13,225 nt of DNA from CAYYNQ01 sp964473105 (GTDB lineage: Bacteria > Sumerlaeota > Sumerlaeia > MVZB01), in contig CAYYNQ010000083.1 of NCBI GenBank assembly GCA_964473105.1, positions 1 to 13,225 on the forward strand, read 5' to 3'. The notes under the pieces are model-generated. The model had not been told where the DNA came from and ran no database searches. It saw only the letters and a program-made list of their open reading frames with translations. Shown here piece by piece: positions 1-7,556 of the stretch. How positions within the stretch are numbered: the first letter of the stretch is position 1; each line of letters begins with the position of its first letter. The position numbers were made by a program, and so were the translations under genes.

Positions 1-45
1 ACCAGCCTGTGTACTAATTTGCCCACATCCCCCCACATTAAAATT

Positions 46-55
46 GGGGGGGGGG
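46..55. repeat. G10 homopolymer tract upstream of the GT2 gene
   Basis: Ten consecutive G residues, preceded by AAAATT. The tract lies in the same open frame as the GT2 glycosyltransferase, which is open from the left window edge. If translation begins upstream of it, the run would encode Gly-Gly-Gly and any length change would break the frame. It is complementary to the C10 run at 104-113, so the two could pair as a 10-bp stem with a 48-base loop. No in-frame ATG lies around it. Confidence 0.9.
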
Positions 56-88
56 TTACATTTCCGGCCGTTTTCGTTCTTTTGCACC

Positions 89-994
89 TTGGTTAACCTA
101 CTACCCCCCCCCCTTGTTGCTGTCATTATTCCAGCGTATAACAGCGCGGAAACAATCCGACGCGCCATTGATTCCGCATTGGACCAGGATTATCCAAACA
201 AGGAGATCATTGTCGTTGACGATGGTTCGACCGATAGTACCCGGAACATTGTCGCAACATACCCAAAACCTGTCATATGTATCCACCAGAATAACACCGG
301 TCCCGACCCCGCCCGAAATCGTGGAATCCACTCGACCAGTGCCGAGTTCATAGCATTTCTCGATGCCGATGATGAATGGCTCCCGGGTCGGCTGTCCAAG
401 TCCATCCAGCCCATGATCGACAATCCGGACACTGGCATCACCTGGTGCCGGGCAATCGATAAAATGTGGGACGGAACGAAAGAAATACGGGGTGATATCT
501 CCGCAAAACTTAACCGGTTTTCTTCAGGGTTTTGGCCCGATTCACGCCATTGCACACCGGCAACAACATGCCGGCGAAGCCTATTGCTAGAGGTCGGATG
601 TTTTGATCGACCCTTGTCTGCATTCGCAGACATGGACCTCTGGATCCGAATCCGGGAGATATCGGATATCGTCGAAATTCCTGAGCCACTCGTGATCGTT
701 CACAACCGCCCCGACAGCCGTTCCCGGGGCAAGAATATCGACAAGGTCAGGGATGATTATCTGAAAATCATTCATGACGCCCTTGATCGCCGTCCGGACC
801 TCTATGCACGAAATGCAAATTTGATTCTAGCCGAAGGCTGGTTCAATCTGGGTCATCGCTACAAGAAGCACGGTATAATCGGGGATGCAAGGAGATGCTT
901 CAGGCATTCCTTCCTGAACCTGCCGACACGTCACGCAGTCAAATCTTGGGCGGGGACTCTCATTCGGGTTGGATCCCGCGGCATGAAAACATGA
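89..994 (+). CDS. GT2 family glycosyltransferase (start uncertain)
   Basis: Inverting-type GT-A glycosyltransferase that moves a sugar from a nucleotide donor, probably at the cytoplasmic face during surface polysaccharide or LPS assembly. Counting from a TTG at 89 (301 residues), the N-terminal strand VAVIIPAYN is at 10-18, the nucleotide-binding VVDDGS at 42-47 and the metal-binding DAD at 92-94 within FLDADDEW. The tail after about residue 230 is basic and helical-looking, often seen in such enzymes. The start is not settled. No ATG occurs in the first 120 bases, no Shine-Dalgarno is visible, and the frame is open to the left edge, so it may begin upstream. TTG 89 is the last possible start before the C10 tract. 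The stop overlaps the next gene by ATGA (991-994), which suggests translational coupling. The acceptor and sugar cannot be told. Confidence 0.85.
   Translation: MVNLLPPPLVAVIIPAYNSAETIRRAIDSALDQDYPNKEIIVVDDGSTDSTRNIVATYPKPVICIHQNNTGPDPARNRGIHSTSAEFIAFLDADDEWLPGRLSKSIQPMIDNPDTGITWCRAIDKMWDGTKEIRGDISAKLNRFSSGFWPDSRHCTPATTCRRSLLLEVGCFDRPLSAFADMDLWIRIREISDIVEIPEPLVIVHNRPDSRSRGKNIDKVRDDYLKIIHDALDRRPDLYARNANLILAEGWFNLGHRYKKHGIIGDARRCFRHSFLNLPTRHAVKSWAGTLIRVGSRGMKT
104..113. repeat. C10 homopolymer tract at the N-terminus of the GT2 gene
   Basis: Ten consecutive C residues directly before the first conserved strand of the GT2 fold, encoding Pro-Pro-Pro in the glycosyltransferase frame. No ATG, GTG or TTG lies between the tract and the conserved VAVIIPAYN segment, so translation must start upstream of the tract and pass through it. 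Slippage by one or two bases would therefore switch the protein off or change its start. Homopolymer error in the assembly is the main alternative. Confidence 0.9.
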
Positions 995-2079
995 AAAGGC
1001 TCTGCTTCATCAGCCGATTTGCGAGTTCGCTTCTCTACCCCGACCTCGAACCCATGCATGGCGGGGCGGAAACCCAGTGCTATCTCAATTCCAGGGAACT
1101 AGCCAAAGACCCCGACCTCGATGTTCATTTGATTCTCCAGGGTAAACCCCTGCCGAATCCTGACATCATCGATAATGTCAGGATCCACCCTTTTCCATTC
1201 AAGACCGGATGGATTGCACGCGCCCGGTTTCAGTCCCTTCTGAAATCGATCAATGCCGATATTCATATCCAGCAGGGCATCAGTTCAACCACAAAGGAAG
1301 TGGCCTTTTACTGCCAGTGGCGCCGTTCGCGCTTTATATACTGGATCGCAAGCAACCGTGATGTTGATTGGTCAATACCAGCAGGAAACCTCAAACGCAA
1401 TAAGATGTTTGAATGGGGAATGCTCAAGGCCAACCGCATCATCGCCCAGACCAAATGGCAGGCGGACAAATTGAACAAAACGTACTCGAGGCCATGTACC
1501 GTGATCGCCAATGGATTCCCGCCATGCAAGACACCACCAGATGCACCCCGCAAACATATTCTATGGGCCGGACGATTCATCCCGGTCAAGCGTCCCGAGT
1601 TGCTCATCAGGATCGCCGCAAAAATCCCCGACGAACACTTCATCATGCTGGCCCCGCTGACCAATGAATCAGCCTCCAGTCACCTTGAGGAGCACATGTC
1701 ACATATTAGCGGGACGAGCAACATTGAATTCCACCCGGGGGTAAGCCTCAAACAGGTGGAAAACTATATGCGGAGTGCAAAACTGTTTCTCAATACCTCT
1801 AAATTTGAGGGATTCCCCAACACTTTCGTCCAGGCAATGCGGGCATCAACACCCATTGCTTCACTTTCATTTGATCCGGACAATATCATCCGCTTAAACA
1901 AACTCGGAATCCCTCCCGCGGATGATATGGAAGAATTCATCAGGAATATTAAGTCCCTGTTGGCTGACCCGGTCCGGCTGAATGCGTATGGTCGAAACGT
2001 AGCGATTCACGCCAACCGGCATCACGACCTTTCAGGAAACATGGAACAGTTCAAGCAAGTGATTCATGATATTTCTTGA
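991..2079 (+). CDS. GT4 family glycosyltransferase
   Basis: Retaining GT-B glycosyltransferase of 362 residues, probably acting in the same glycan pathway as the GT2 gene it overlaps by ATGA. The N-terminal domain carries the glycine-rich acceptor-side loop HGGAET at 23-28. The C-terminal donor domain starts with WAGRFIPVKRPE at 192-203, where Arg195 and Lys200 fit the phosphate-binding pair of GT4 enzymes. The E-x7-E region is EGFPNTFVQAM at 273-283: the first Glu (273) is present and the second is Gln (281), a substitution found in some GT4 subfamilies. ATG 991 is chosen because it gives the normal GT4 N-terminus and the coupled overlap; an upstream open stretch back to 895 is only overlap with the GT2 gene. 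It ends 111 bases before the convergent gene, with no clear terminator between. Donor and acceptor are unknown. Confidence 0.88.
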   Translation: MKRLCFISRFASSLLYPDLEPMHGGAETQCYLNSRELAKDPDLDVHLILQGKPLPNPDIIDNVRIHPFPFKTGWIARARFQSLLKSINADIHIQQGISSTTKEVAFYCQWRRSRFIYWIASNRDVDWSIPAGNLKRNKMFEWGMLKANRIIAQTKWQADKLNKTYSRPCTVIANGFPPCKTPPDAPRKHILWAGRFIPVKRPELLIRIAAKIPDEHFIMLAPLTNESASSHLEEHMSHISGTSNIEFHPGVSLKQVENYMRSAKLFLNTSKFEGFPNTFVQAMRASTPIASLSFDPDNIIRLNKLGIPPADDMEEFIRNIKSLLADPVRLNAYGRNVAIHANRHHDLSGNMEQFKQVIHDIS

Positions 2080-2190
2080 ACACATTTTTCTGGAGATAGC
2101 AACCACGTTGCATATTCATCCAATAATCACCTTGCTCCGTTTTTTCATGTCCTTATGTGGGTTTACCCCCTATTTTCAAACCCTGCCATA

Positions 2191-3333
2191 TCAATTCGAA
2201 TCAGATTGCACCTGCCCTTTATCACGACATGATTCGTATATCCGGGTATAGCGCTCCACCATGGTCTCTGCAGAAAATTGCCCGAGGTAGCGCTCACGTG
2301 CAGCACTTCCGAGAAGTGCCGCATATCTTCTGTCACTGAGGAGCCCCGAGACAGCATCTACGACCTCACTCGATGAATCCATGTCAACCAGACAGGCATG
2401 AATATTTTGCTCAACAAACTCTGAAACATCATTTCTGTCGGCCGCAACTATGGCCTTGCCAGAACACATGGCCTCAATGATTCGATCTGGAAACCCCCTG
2501 CTTGTAAATGGCACCAACACGACATCAGAAATATTAAGAGCATGCAGGCGATCATCGGCCGAGTTGAAGGGGCGCAAGTGCCCGGAAGATTCCATATCGC
2601 TGATAATTGGATGTTTCTTCACGAATCTCTCACCAATACACGAATACAGGCAAACCAGGTGAGGGATACGCTGGATCAGTTCGCCCACAATATCAAGTAA
2701 TTGGTCCATCTCTAGTTTATCCGGCATCTCCGGAAGATTCATCGACAGAACGGGCATATCCGGGGCGATCGAAAGTCTTTTGCGAAACTGATGGAGGTCA
2801 GGCTCGCATGGAACGGGCAAGTCAGAGACTCCGGGTGGAATTACAAATATTCGTTCCCCGGGCAGTTTGCGCATCTCAGCAGATTGATTCACCGCCTCTT
2901 TGGTTGCGCTGACCCAAGCGGTCACCCCATCGGCAGTCCAGTGATCGGCTAGAAAATGGCGTGTTTCACAGTCAACCTTGGCTGTGCCGACATTGGAAAT
3001 GACAGGCAACCTCATGTTGTTGGCCACACCTCGGGCGTAAAGGTCGGCAAGAAGTCCATGAGTGTGGACAACATCATACTGGCCCGAACGCAGAAATATC
3101 TGGATTCGGCGGAGCGGGGATAGGCTGAATCTTCGTTTCAAGGCCCAGTTCCATGCAGGGACCCCCGCCTGCATCGACAAAAGAGCCAGATCCCCGTTGC
3201 CAGTCAGGGTCAAGACCTCCGGCTCCAGTCTTGAAGGATCACCGTTTCGAATTATTTCCATGATCATCCGACCCGTACCCTCCATCGACGAGTCGGAAGA
3301 TAGCTCAAGCACTTTAACTGGTCTCTGTTCCAA
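2191..3333 (-). CDS. GT4-like glycosyltransferase with degenerate motifs
   Basis: GT-B fold protein of 380 residues when started at the TTG at 3333. That start is chosen because a GGAGGGG sequence lies 7 bases upstream and because the first strand (VKVLELS, 6-12) then sits at the usual place. The glycine-containing loop EGTGR (18-22), VVHTHG (88-93) and PPGVS (166-170) match the GT4 pattern. Two donor-site features are altered. The Gly-Arg...Lys strand of ordinary GT4 enzymes is replaced by LSMNLPEMPDKLE (196-208) with no matching Arg. The E-x7-E motif reads RGFPDRIIEAM (279-289), with Arg in place of the first Glu and Glu287 retained. It may use an unusual donor, or be a non-catalytic paralogue. 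It is transcribed toward the other GT4 gene. Confidence 0.8.
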   Translation of the reverse strand: MEQRPVKVLELSSDSSMEGTGRMIMEIIRNGDPSRLEPEVLTLTGNGDLALLSMQAGVPAWNWALKRRFSLSPLRRIQIFLRSGQYDVVHTHGLLADLYARGVANNMRLPVISNVGTAKVDCETRHFLADHWTADGVTAWVSATKEAVNQSAEMRKLPGERIFVIPPGVSDLPVPCEPDLHQFRKRLSIAPDMPVLSMNLPEMPDKLEMDQLLDIVGELIQRIPHLVCLYSCIGERFVKKHPIISDMESSGHLRPFNSADDRLHALNISDVVLVPFTSRGFPDRIIEAMCSGKAIVAADRNDVSEFVEQNIHACLVDMDSSSEVVDAVSGLLSDRRYAALLGSAARERYLGQFSAETMVERYTRIYESCRDKGQVQSDSN

Positions 3334-3340
3334 TGGAAAA

Positions 3341-3347
3341 CCCCTCC
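3341..3347 (-). promoter_or_regulatory. Strong Shine-Dalgarno for the TTG start at 3333
   Basis: On the minus strand GGAGGGG is followed by 7 bases and then TTG. This is the best ribosome binding site in the region. It argues for the TTG start over the open-frame GTG 24 codons upstream, which has no such site. Confidence 0.7.
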
Positions 3348-3464
3348 ATAAAGCTCCCGGGAAAACTAATCTGTTCACAGTCAGGCAGCATGAACTTTCA
3401 ATCACGCAACAGCCCGTCGAAATAATCAGGCCATGAAGTTAGTCATATGATCATACGAGAGAGT

Positions 3465-3493
3465 ATTACAGATCCCGGATAGGGGCGATACAA
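3465..3493 (-). promoter_or_regulatory. Candidate sigma70-type promoter for the GT4-like gene
   Basis: On the minus strand TTGTAT is followed by 17 bases and TGTAAT, placing a start of transcription about 125 bases before the TTG start. The -10 is a good match and the -35 is weak, so this is a candidate only. Confidence 0.3.
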
Positions 3494-3660
3494 TCCGCCG
3501 AATCCATATTTTGACTGCCCCGACATCACGATTTCGAATCATATCCACTAACAATACGGGCCATAATGGGATGCCTCATGCCATTGTGCAACAGATTTCC
3601 CGATCCATTAAAATCGAGGGGTGTTTTGTCGGGTCCCCGTCACGGAATTGCCTGGATTCA

Positions 3661-5310
3661 TCATTTGATTCCTGAAAGTTCCCGCGCCTCATCTGGATGA
3701 AACCCTCTCAACCGGATTAGCATATAACTGTTTTTTTTGTCACCTAGGAGAAAGCGACGGTATCGTTGATAATTATCACATATCCGCCCTCCATAGACGG
3801 CACCCAAGACCGCTCGATCAGACATATCCTGAAGATCCTCCCACGGATTCAACTGCAGCAACCATGTTTCTTCCAGCCCCGGCGGGGCATTGGAGATCGA
3901 CTCGACAGGCTTAATGTTCAAGCCGGACAGTGATTCCCCGAACCACGGCATCAACCGTGAAGGATAAGCATAAACCTGTTCATCCCCATTCAGTAACGCG
4001 TTGGTTAGTATGTCTAGATTCCGGTTCATTCTAAGCTTTCGTTCATCCCTGAATTCGAGAAGTTGTCCGCATATACCTGAGACCATCCATGCCAGCATGA
4101 CCAACCAGACAACTCCTTCACGTAAGCCGCGACGCCCGGCATAATGTACCACAAGGATGATTATCGATATCACCCAGATAGCTGACACCATTCCAGGATA
4201 TCTGGGGCCATGAAATACCTGAATGACTCCCTGCCGGTGGAGAACCCACAATGTCAGAATATAAAAAATGACAATGCTGGCCCCACACCACCCAACATGA
4301 TGCAACCCCCCAACACTGATGCTCCCGAAATGACGCGCCTTTCTCCCGGTCAACGCCAATGAAATGAAGGTCAGAGGAGTCAAAGCCGACAGAACCCCAG
4401 CTATGATGATCCAGCCCTGTCCCGATGCGAGACCAATTTCATAGCCATACCGCCCGAGCGGAAGCCAGTCGTAAAATACGCGCAAAAGATTTCCAACCGT
4501 TGGAGGGGTCATCCACTCAAGACTAGCACTTCCAAGATAAGCGATATTTCCAGACAACCCCATCAACCATGGCGTAATACCTGCGACTATCAAAAGATGG
4601 ATGACAAATCCCCACATCATGAATAATCTGTTCCCCGCCGACCCGCAACCGAGTTTCCCGTAAAGACGTAGGGCCAAATATATCCATGCAAGACCAACCC
4701 AAAACAACACGATTCCACTCAGCAGGTGACACCACAACGCAAGAAGTGAACAGGATAAGTATACAATCCACAGAGTTATGATAAAAACCCTATTAATACG
4801 GGCATCCGGGATACGAAGATGCAAATAGACTCCCGAAAGCGCCAGGAAACATGCGGTCAATGCCGGCCCGGCAAGGGCATAACTCCTCATGTTTTTCGCA
4901 TTCAAGGCCGCTTGGGAACCCAGGATCACGCATAAGATCATCAATAATTGGATGGAGGGGAGATTTAGGCGGTGGAAGATCACAAATGTGAAAAATGCCG
5001 TCAGGAACAATAGCAACACCCCGGGCAGCCTGCCGGCAATAACACCCGGCTCAATCCCCATCTTCCCAACCAGCATAATCCAGGACTTCAGGAACAAATA
5101 ATACCCCGGTGGATGCGCATCCTTTGAGGTCATCATGACGAGCCGGTCCAGGTCCTGCCCTGCAATCTGGACGGAGTAGATCTCATCACACCATAAACTT
5201 GATTCGAGTGATATTCGATCGATCTGGACACCTAGGGCCAGAAGAATTGGGACCAGGAATACGATGAAATAAACTATTATCTTTTTTCGGGTCATCTGCT
5301 TTTGATCCAT
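3661..5310 (-). CDS. GT-C membrane glycosyltransferase (ArnT/PMT-like)
   Basis: Polytopic membrane protein of 549 residues, with a first hydrophobic helix at about 11-30 and roughly ten more up to about residue 417. A soluble C-terminal domain of about 130 residues follows. The first periplasmic loop has the acidic pair of GT-C enzymes in LWCDEIYS (Asp42, Glu43), and the second conserved element is DAHPPGYYLFLK (64-75), as in GT39/GT83-like proteins. Such enzymes use a polyprenyl-phosphate-linked sugar and transfer it on the outer side of the inner membrane to a lipid, glycan or protein. ATG 5310 is the first start; MTRKK five codons on is an alternative, and neither has a clear ribosome binding site. 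The coding strand carries an A8 run (3731-3738) near the C-terminus. The neighbouring soluble glycosyltransferases support a role in surface glycan modification; the exact substrate is not readable. Confidence 0.82.
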   Translation of the reverse strand: MDQKQMTRKKIIVYFIVFLVPILLALGVQIDRISLESSLWCDEIYSVQIAGQDLDRLVMMTSKDAHPPGYYLFLKSWIMLVGKMGIEPGVIAGRLPGVLLLFLTAFFTFVIFHRLNLPSIQLLMILCVILGSQAALNAKNMRSYALAGPALTACFLALSGVYLHLRIPDARINRVFIITLWIVYLSCSLLALWCHLLSGIVLFWVGLAWIYLALRLYGKLGCGSAGNRLFMMWGFVIHLLIVAGITPWLMGLSGNIAYLGSASLEWMTPPTVGNLLRVFYDWLPLGRYGYEIGLASGQGWIIIAGVLSALTPLTFISLALTGRKARHFGSISVGGLHHVGWCGASIVIFYILTLWVLHRQGVIQVFHGPRYPGMVSAIWVISIIILVVHYAGRRGLREGVVWLVMLAWMVSGICGQLLEFRDERKLRMNRNLDILTNALLNGDEQVYAYPSRLMPWFGESLSGLNIKPVESISNAPPGLEETWLLQLNPWEDLQDMSDRAVLGAVYGGRICDNYQRYRRFLLGDKKNSYMLIRLRGFHPDEARELSGIK

Positions 5311-6004
5311 TGCGGCCCACGAAGATCACAAGTTTCCACCGGTTATTTTGTCTAAACCAAGGCATGGAACAACCTGTTTATAATCCACCTGCAGGACAAT
5401 CTCCGTCAAGACCGATATTCCCGTTCAAGGGATCATGCATACTCACCGGTTCCTGAACCATATCATGATGTCACAAGTGGAATATGATCCTGTTTTCAAA
5501 TGGAGGGGACCTCCTTTACCGGTTGCGAGAATCAAACCCCGGTAAGATTATAATCGAGTATATTTACCGCACCAGTTCCGTTTTACCACAAAGCCTGAAG
5601 ATGATTGGGCGTCCTCGTAATATTTATTATTCATCCTGATCCCTGTTGCCGACTCCATCCGCGTTCTGAACCCAATGAATATATGACCTTGATTTCAGGT
5701 GAGGTTTATGTCTGGCTCTGAGGGTGGCTTCCTGCTGCCAGACATTATGATCACCCACCAATGATCGGCTTCAAAACAATTCTATTCTGGGAATTTTACA
5801 CCCCTACAAAACCGACGATCAGAGGCGGATTTTTAGACCTCGGCGTCACAATTGCCTGCCTTGTCTTTGCGTTGCTTTATGACCGGGTGGACTGCTTTTT
5901 ATATCAAGCTCCTCCACAACTGACAAATAAACAGGATTTATGGCTTAAAAAAGAACCTTCTGGAAGATAGTATCCAGAGTATCGGCTTGGCCCGACAAAC
6001 CCGA
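5311..6004. other. Long divergent intergenic region
   Basis: About 690 bases between the divergent GT-C and methyltransferase genes. The only ORF of any length (5761-5970, + strand, 69 codons) has one hydrophobic stretch but no ribosome binding site and no recognisable family, so I do not call it. A 9-bp inverted repeat lies at 5708-5745 (listed separately). A 6-bp hairpin, TCTGGA with TCCAGA, lies at 5959-5978 just before the methyltransferase start. A GGAGG/CCTCC hairpin lies at about 5502-5514. No tRNA or rRNA was seen. Confidence 0.5.
5708..5745. repeat. Imperfect inverted repeat / possible RNA hairpin
   Basis: ATGTCTGGC at 5708-5716 pairs perfectly with GCCAGACAT at 5737-5745. Inside, AGG at 5721-5723 can pair with CCT at 5731-5733 around a 7-base loop. 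There is no T-run after it, so it does not look like an intrinsic terminator. It could be a regulator site or a structured leader. Confidence 0.5.
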
Positions 6005-6508
6005 ATGGAATCACCCTTGGATACAAGAAACCCAGTTCATGTCGTCCTTGACAACATCAGAAGTGCTTTCAATGTCGGATCTATCTTCCGGACTTCCGAC
6101 GCAGGATTAATCACCCGGATTCACCTCTGCGGAATGACCCCACACCCGCCCCATGATCGCCTGTCGCGAACTGCCTTGGGGGCAGAAGAACATGTGCCTT
6201 GGAGCTATTATTCGAAATGTTCGGCCGCTGTCGAGGCGTTGAAAATCCGGAATGTGCCACTAGTCGGGCTGGAAACGACACCCGAAGCGGAAGATTACAC
6301 CCGATTCGAATGGGATCAACCCGTCGCCCTTGTCTTGGGGCATGAAGTCAGGGGAATTGCACCCGATATCCTGAATGAGTGTGCAGACGTGGTCCAAATC
6401 CCGATGCTCGGGGTCAAGAATAGCGTCAACGTGGCAACTGCCTATGGTATTATTCTTTTCGAAATACTGAGGCAATGGGGCGGGCCCCCTCCCCCAGAAA
6501 CTCCATGA
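6005..6508 (+). CDS. SpoU/TrmH-family RNA methyltransferase
   Basis: SAM-dependent methyltransferase of the SPOUT superfamily, most likely a 2'-O-ribose methylase of tRNA or rRNA, in the cytoplasm. All three SpoU motifs are present in the 167-residue protein. Motif 1 is NIRSAFNVGSIFRTSDA (17-33) with the conserved Asn and Arg. Motif 2 is LVLGHEVRGI (109-118). Motif 3 is PMLGVKNSVNVATA (133-146), which forms the trefoil-knot cofactor site. The length fits the short subfamily that lacks an N-terminal substrate-binding domain. ATG 6005 is preferred; an in-frame TTG at 5987 is possible, and neither has a clear Shine-Dalgarno. The last 59 bases overlap the convergent kinase gene. Which RNA position it modifies cannot be decided from sequence. 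Confidence 0.88.
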   Translation: MESPLDTRNPVHVVLDNIRSAFNVGSIFRTSDAGLITRIHLCGMTPHPPHDRLSRTALGAEEHVPWSYYSKCSAAVEALKIRNVPLVGLETTPEAEDYTRFEWDQPVALVLGHEVRGIAPDILNECADVVQIPMLGVKNSVNVATAYGIILFEILRQWGGPPPPETP

Positions 6509-7556
6509 GATTGGACCAACGCACCTCGGCCTGTTTTAGGCATTTTTTTAGACTTATCCGATAATATATGAAAAGGTTGAAGGAGCGTTTCGCCAGGTGG
6601 CCAACGAACTTGACATATGCCCACATCAGAAAAGTCTTGGCGTATTGATCCCATTCCGACTCGACGACACCACCCGCGACATCGAAATAAGGGCGTGTCC
6701 ATGCAAGAAAGGTTTTGGGTTCAATGACCTGCTCCAGATTCATCGCTGTCAATTCGTCTGATTCCAAGCCAAACCTGAAATGCAGCAGGGCGGTCGCCAA
6801 GTCAAAACCGGGTGGGCCCAAGCATGCCTCTTCATAATCCAGCACATACAATTCACGGTCGCTGGTGACCAACAGGTTCTCCTTTCGATAATCTAGATGC
6901 AGAATGCCGGTTGAATGATCATGATCAAACACGTTTTCAATCGCTTGGGAGAGCACTTCAAGAACCTGTCCACCTCCCGACACATCCACATGGTGGCCTA
7001 TCCATCCGATTGACTTCCGAATGATATCCATCGAACGGATGGAATCAAGCTGATCCAACTTCAATGAATATGTAGGATACCCTTCCGTATTTTCGGGAAT
7101 CTCATAACGGATCATATGCAGGCGTGCCAGTTCCTGCAGGGCCTGCCTGCAGGAAGCAGCGTGCAGGCTGTCACAAGTCAGTGGATCCCCTTCGATCCAA
7201 GCCATACCGATGCAGGCCATACCGTAATTTTTAATCGTTTGTTCACGAGTGTCAATATGGAGAATTTCAGGCACACGGATACCCGCTTCCCTGAGAACTT
7301 CATACAGGTCATGATGCTGCCTTGCAAATCGGGACGCCTTATGCCGGTAAAACTTGATCAAGACCTTCCGGCCATGAAGACATGACAGATATTTTTTTCT
7401 CTTATAATGATCATCCAATGGCGTCCACAACTCAAGATCAAGCTTCGGCTTGAGTTCGCTCTTGAGATAGCGAGCGGCATCCGCGCGGTATGCCCGGTTT
7501 TTTCGGAGCTTTCTAGCGTAATCCATAAGCTCCATGATGTGATATCGAAACGCCAT
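6450..7556 (-). CDS. APH/LPS-kinase-fold phosphotransferase
   Basis: Protein-kinase-like small-molecule kinase of 368 residues. Key residues are visible: Lys68 in VLIKFYRH (65-72), the catalytic loop HLDYRKEN (220-227, Asp222 as likely base and Asn227 as metal ligand), and the metal-binding Asp240 in VLDYEEA (238-244). This is the pattern shared by aminoglycoside/choline phosphotransferases and the Kdo/heptose LPS kinases (WaaP/InaA type). The setting among glycosyltransferases favours phosphorylation of a sugar or lipid precursor of the cell surface, but antibiotic or ethanolamine/choline kinase roles are not excluded. ATG 7556 gives the longest frame; Met8 and Met11 are alternatives, and none has a clear ribosome binding site. 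The stop codon lies inside the methyltransferase gene on the other strand. Confidence 0.78.
   Translation of the reverse strand: MAFRYHIMELMDYARKLRKNRAYRADAARYLKSELKPKLDLELWTPLDDHYKRKKYLSCLHGRKVLIKFYRHKASRFARQHHDLYEVLREAGIRVPEILHIDTREQTIKNYGMACIGMAWIEGDPLTCDSLHAASCRQALQELARLHMIRYEIPENTEGYPTYSLKLDQLDSIRSMDIIRKSIGWIGHHVDVSGGGQVLEVLSQAIENVFDHDHSTGILHLDYRKENLLVTSDRELYVLDYEEACLGPPGFDLATALLHFRFGLESDELTAMNLEQVIEPKTFLAWTRPYFDVAGGVVESEWDQYAKTFLMWAYVKFVGHLAKRSFNLFIYYRISLKKCLKQAEVRWSNLMEFLGEGARPIASVFRKE

Larger units (their letters stand above)
3334..3660. other. Intergenic region between two minus-strand glycosyltransferase genes
   Basis: About 330 bases with no convincing ORF on either strand. It holds the Shine-Dalgarno and candidate promoter listed separately, so the two minus-strand genes may be transcribed separately. 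No hairpin with a T-run that would serve as a terminator for the upstream gene was seen. Confidence 0.5.

Noticed and set aside
190..633. Minus-strand ORF of 147 codons across the GT2 gene
   Set aside because: Shadow of the GT2 frame, which carries the DDGS and DAD motifs; the antisense product has no family features.
2140..2180. GGG-TTTA-CCC hairpin between the convergent GT4 genes as a bidirectional terminator
   Set aside because: Only three to four pairs and no proper T-run on either strand.
3731..3738. T8 run (A8 in the coding strand) near the end of the GT-C gene as a slippage site
   Set aside because: A/T runs of eight are not rare, and the position near the C-terminus would alter only the last few residues; no further sign of regulation.
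5515..5560. tRNA-like T-arm sequence on the minus strand
   Set aside because: No acceptor stem or anticodon arm can be built around it.
5761..5970. 69-codon ORF (+) with one hydrophobic stretch in the long intergenic region
   Set aside because: No ribosome binding site, no recognisable family, and ORFs of this length arise by chance; not enough to call a gene.
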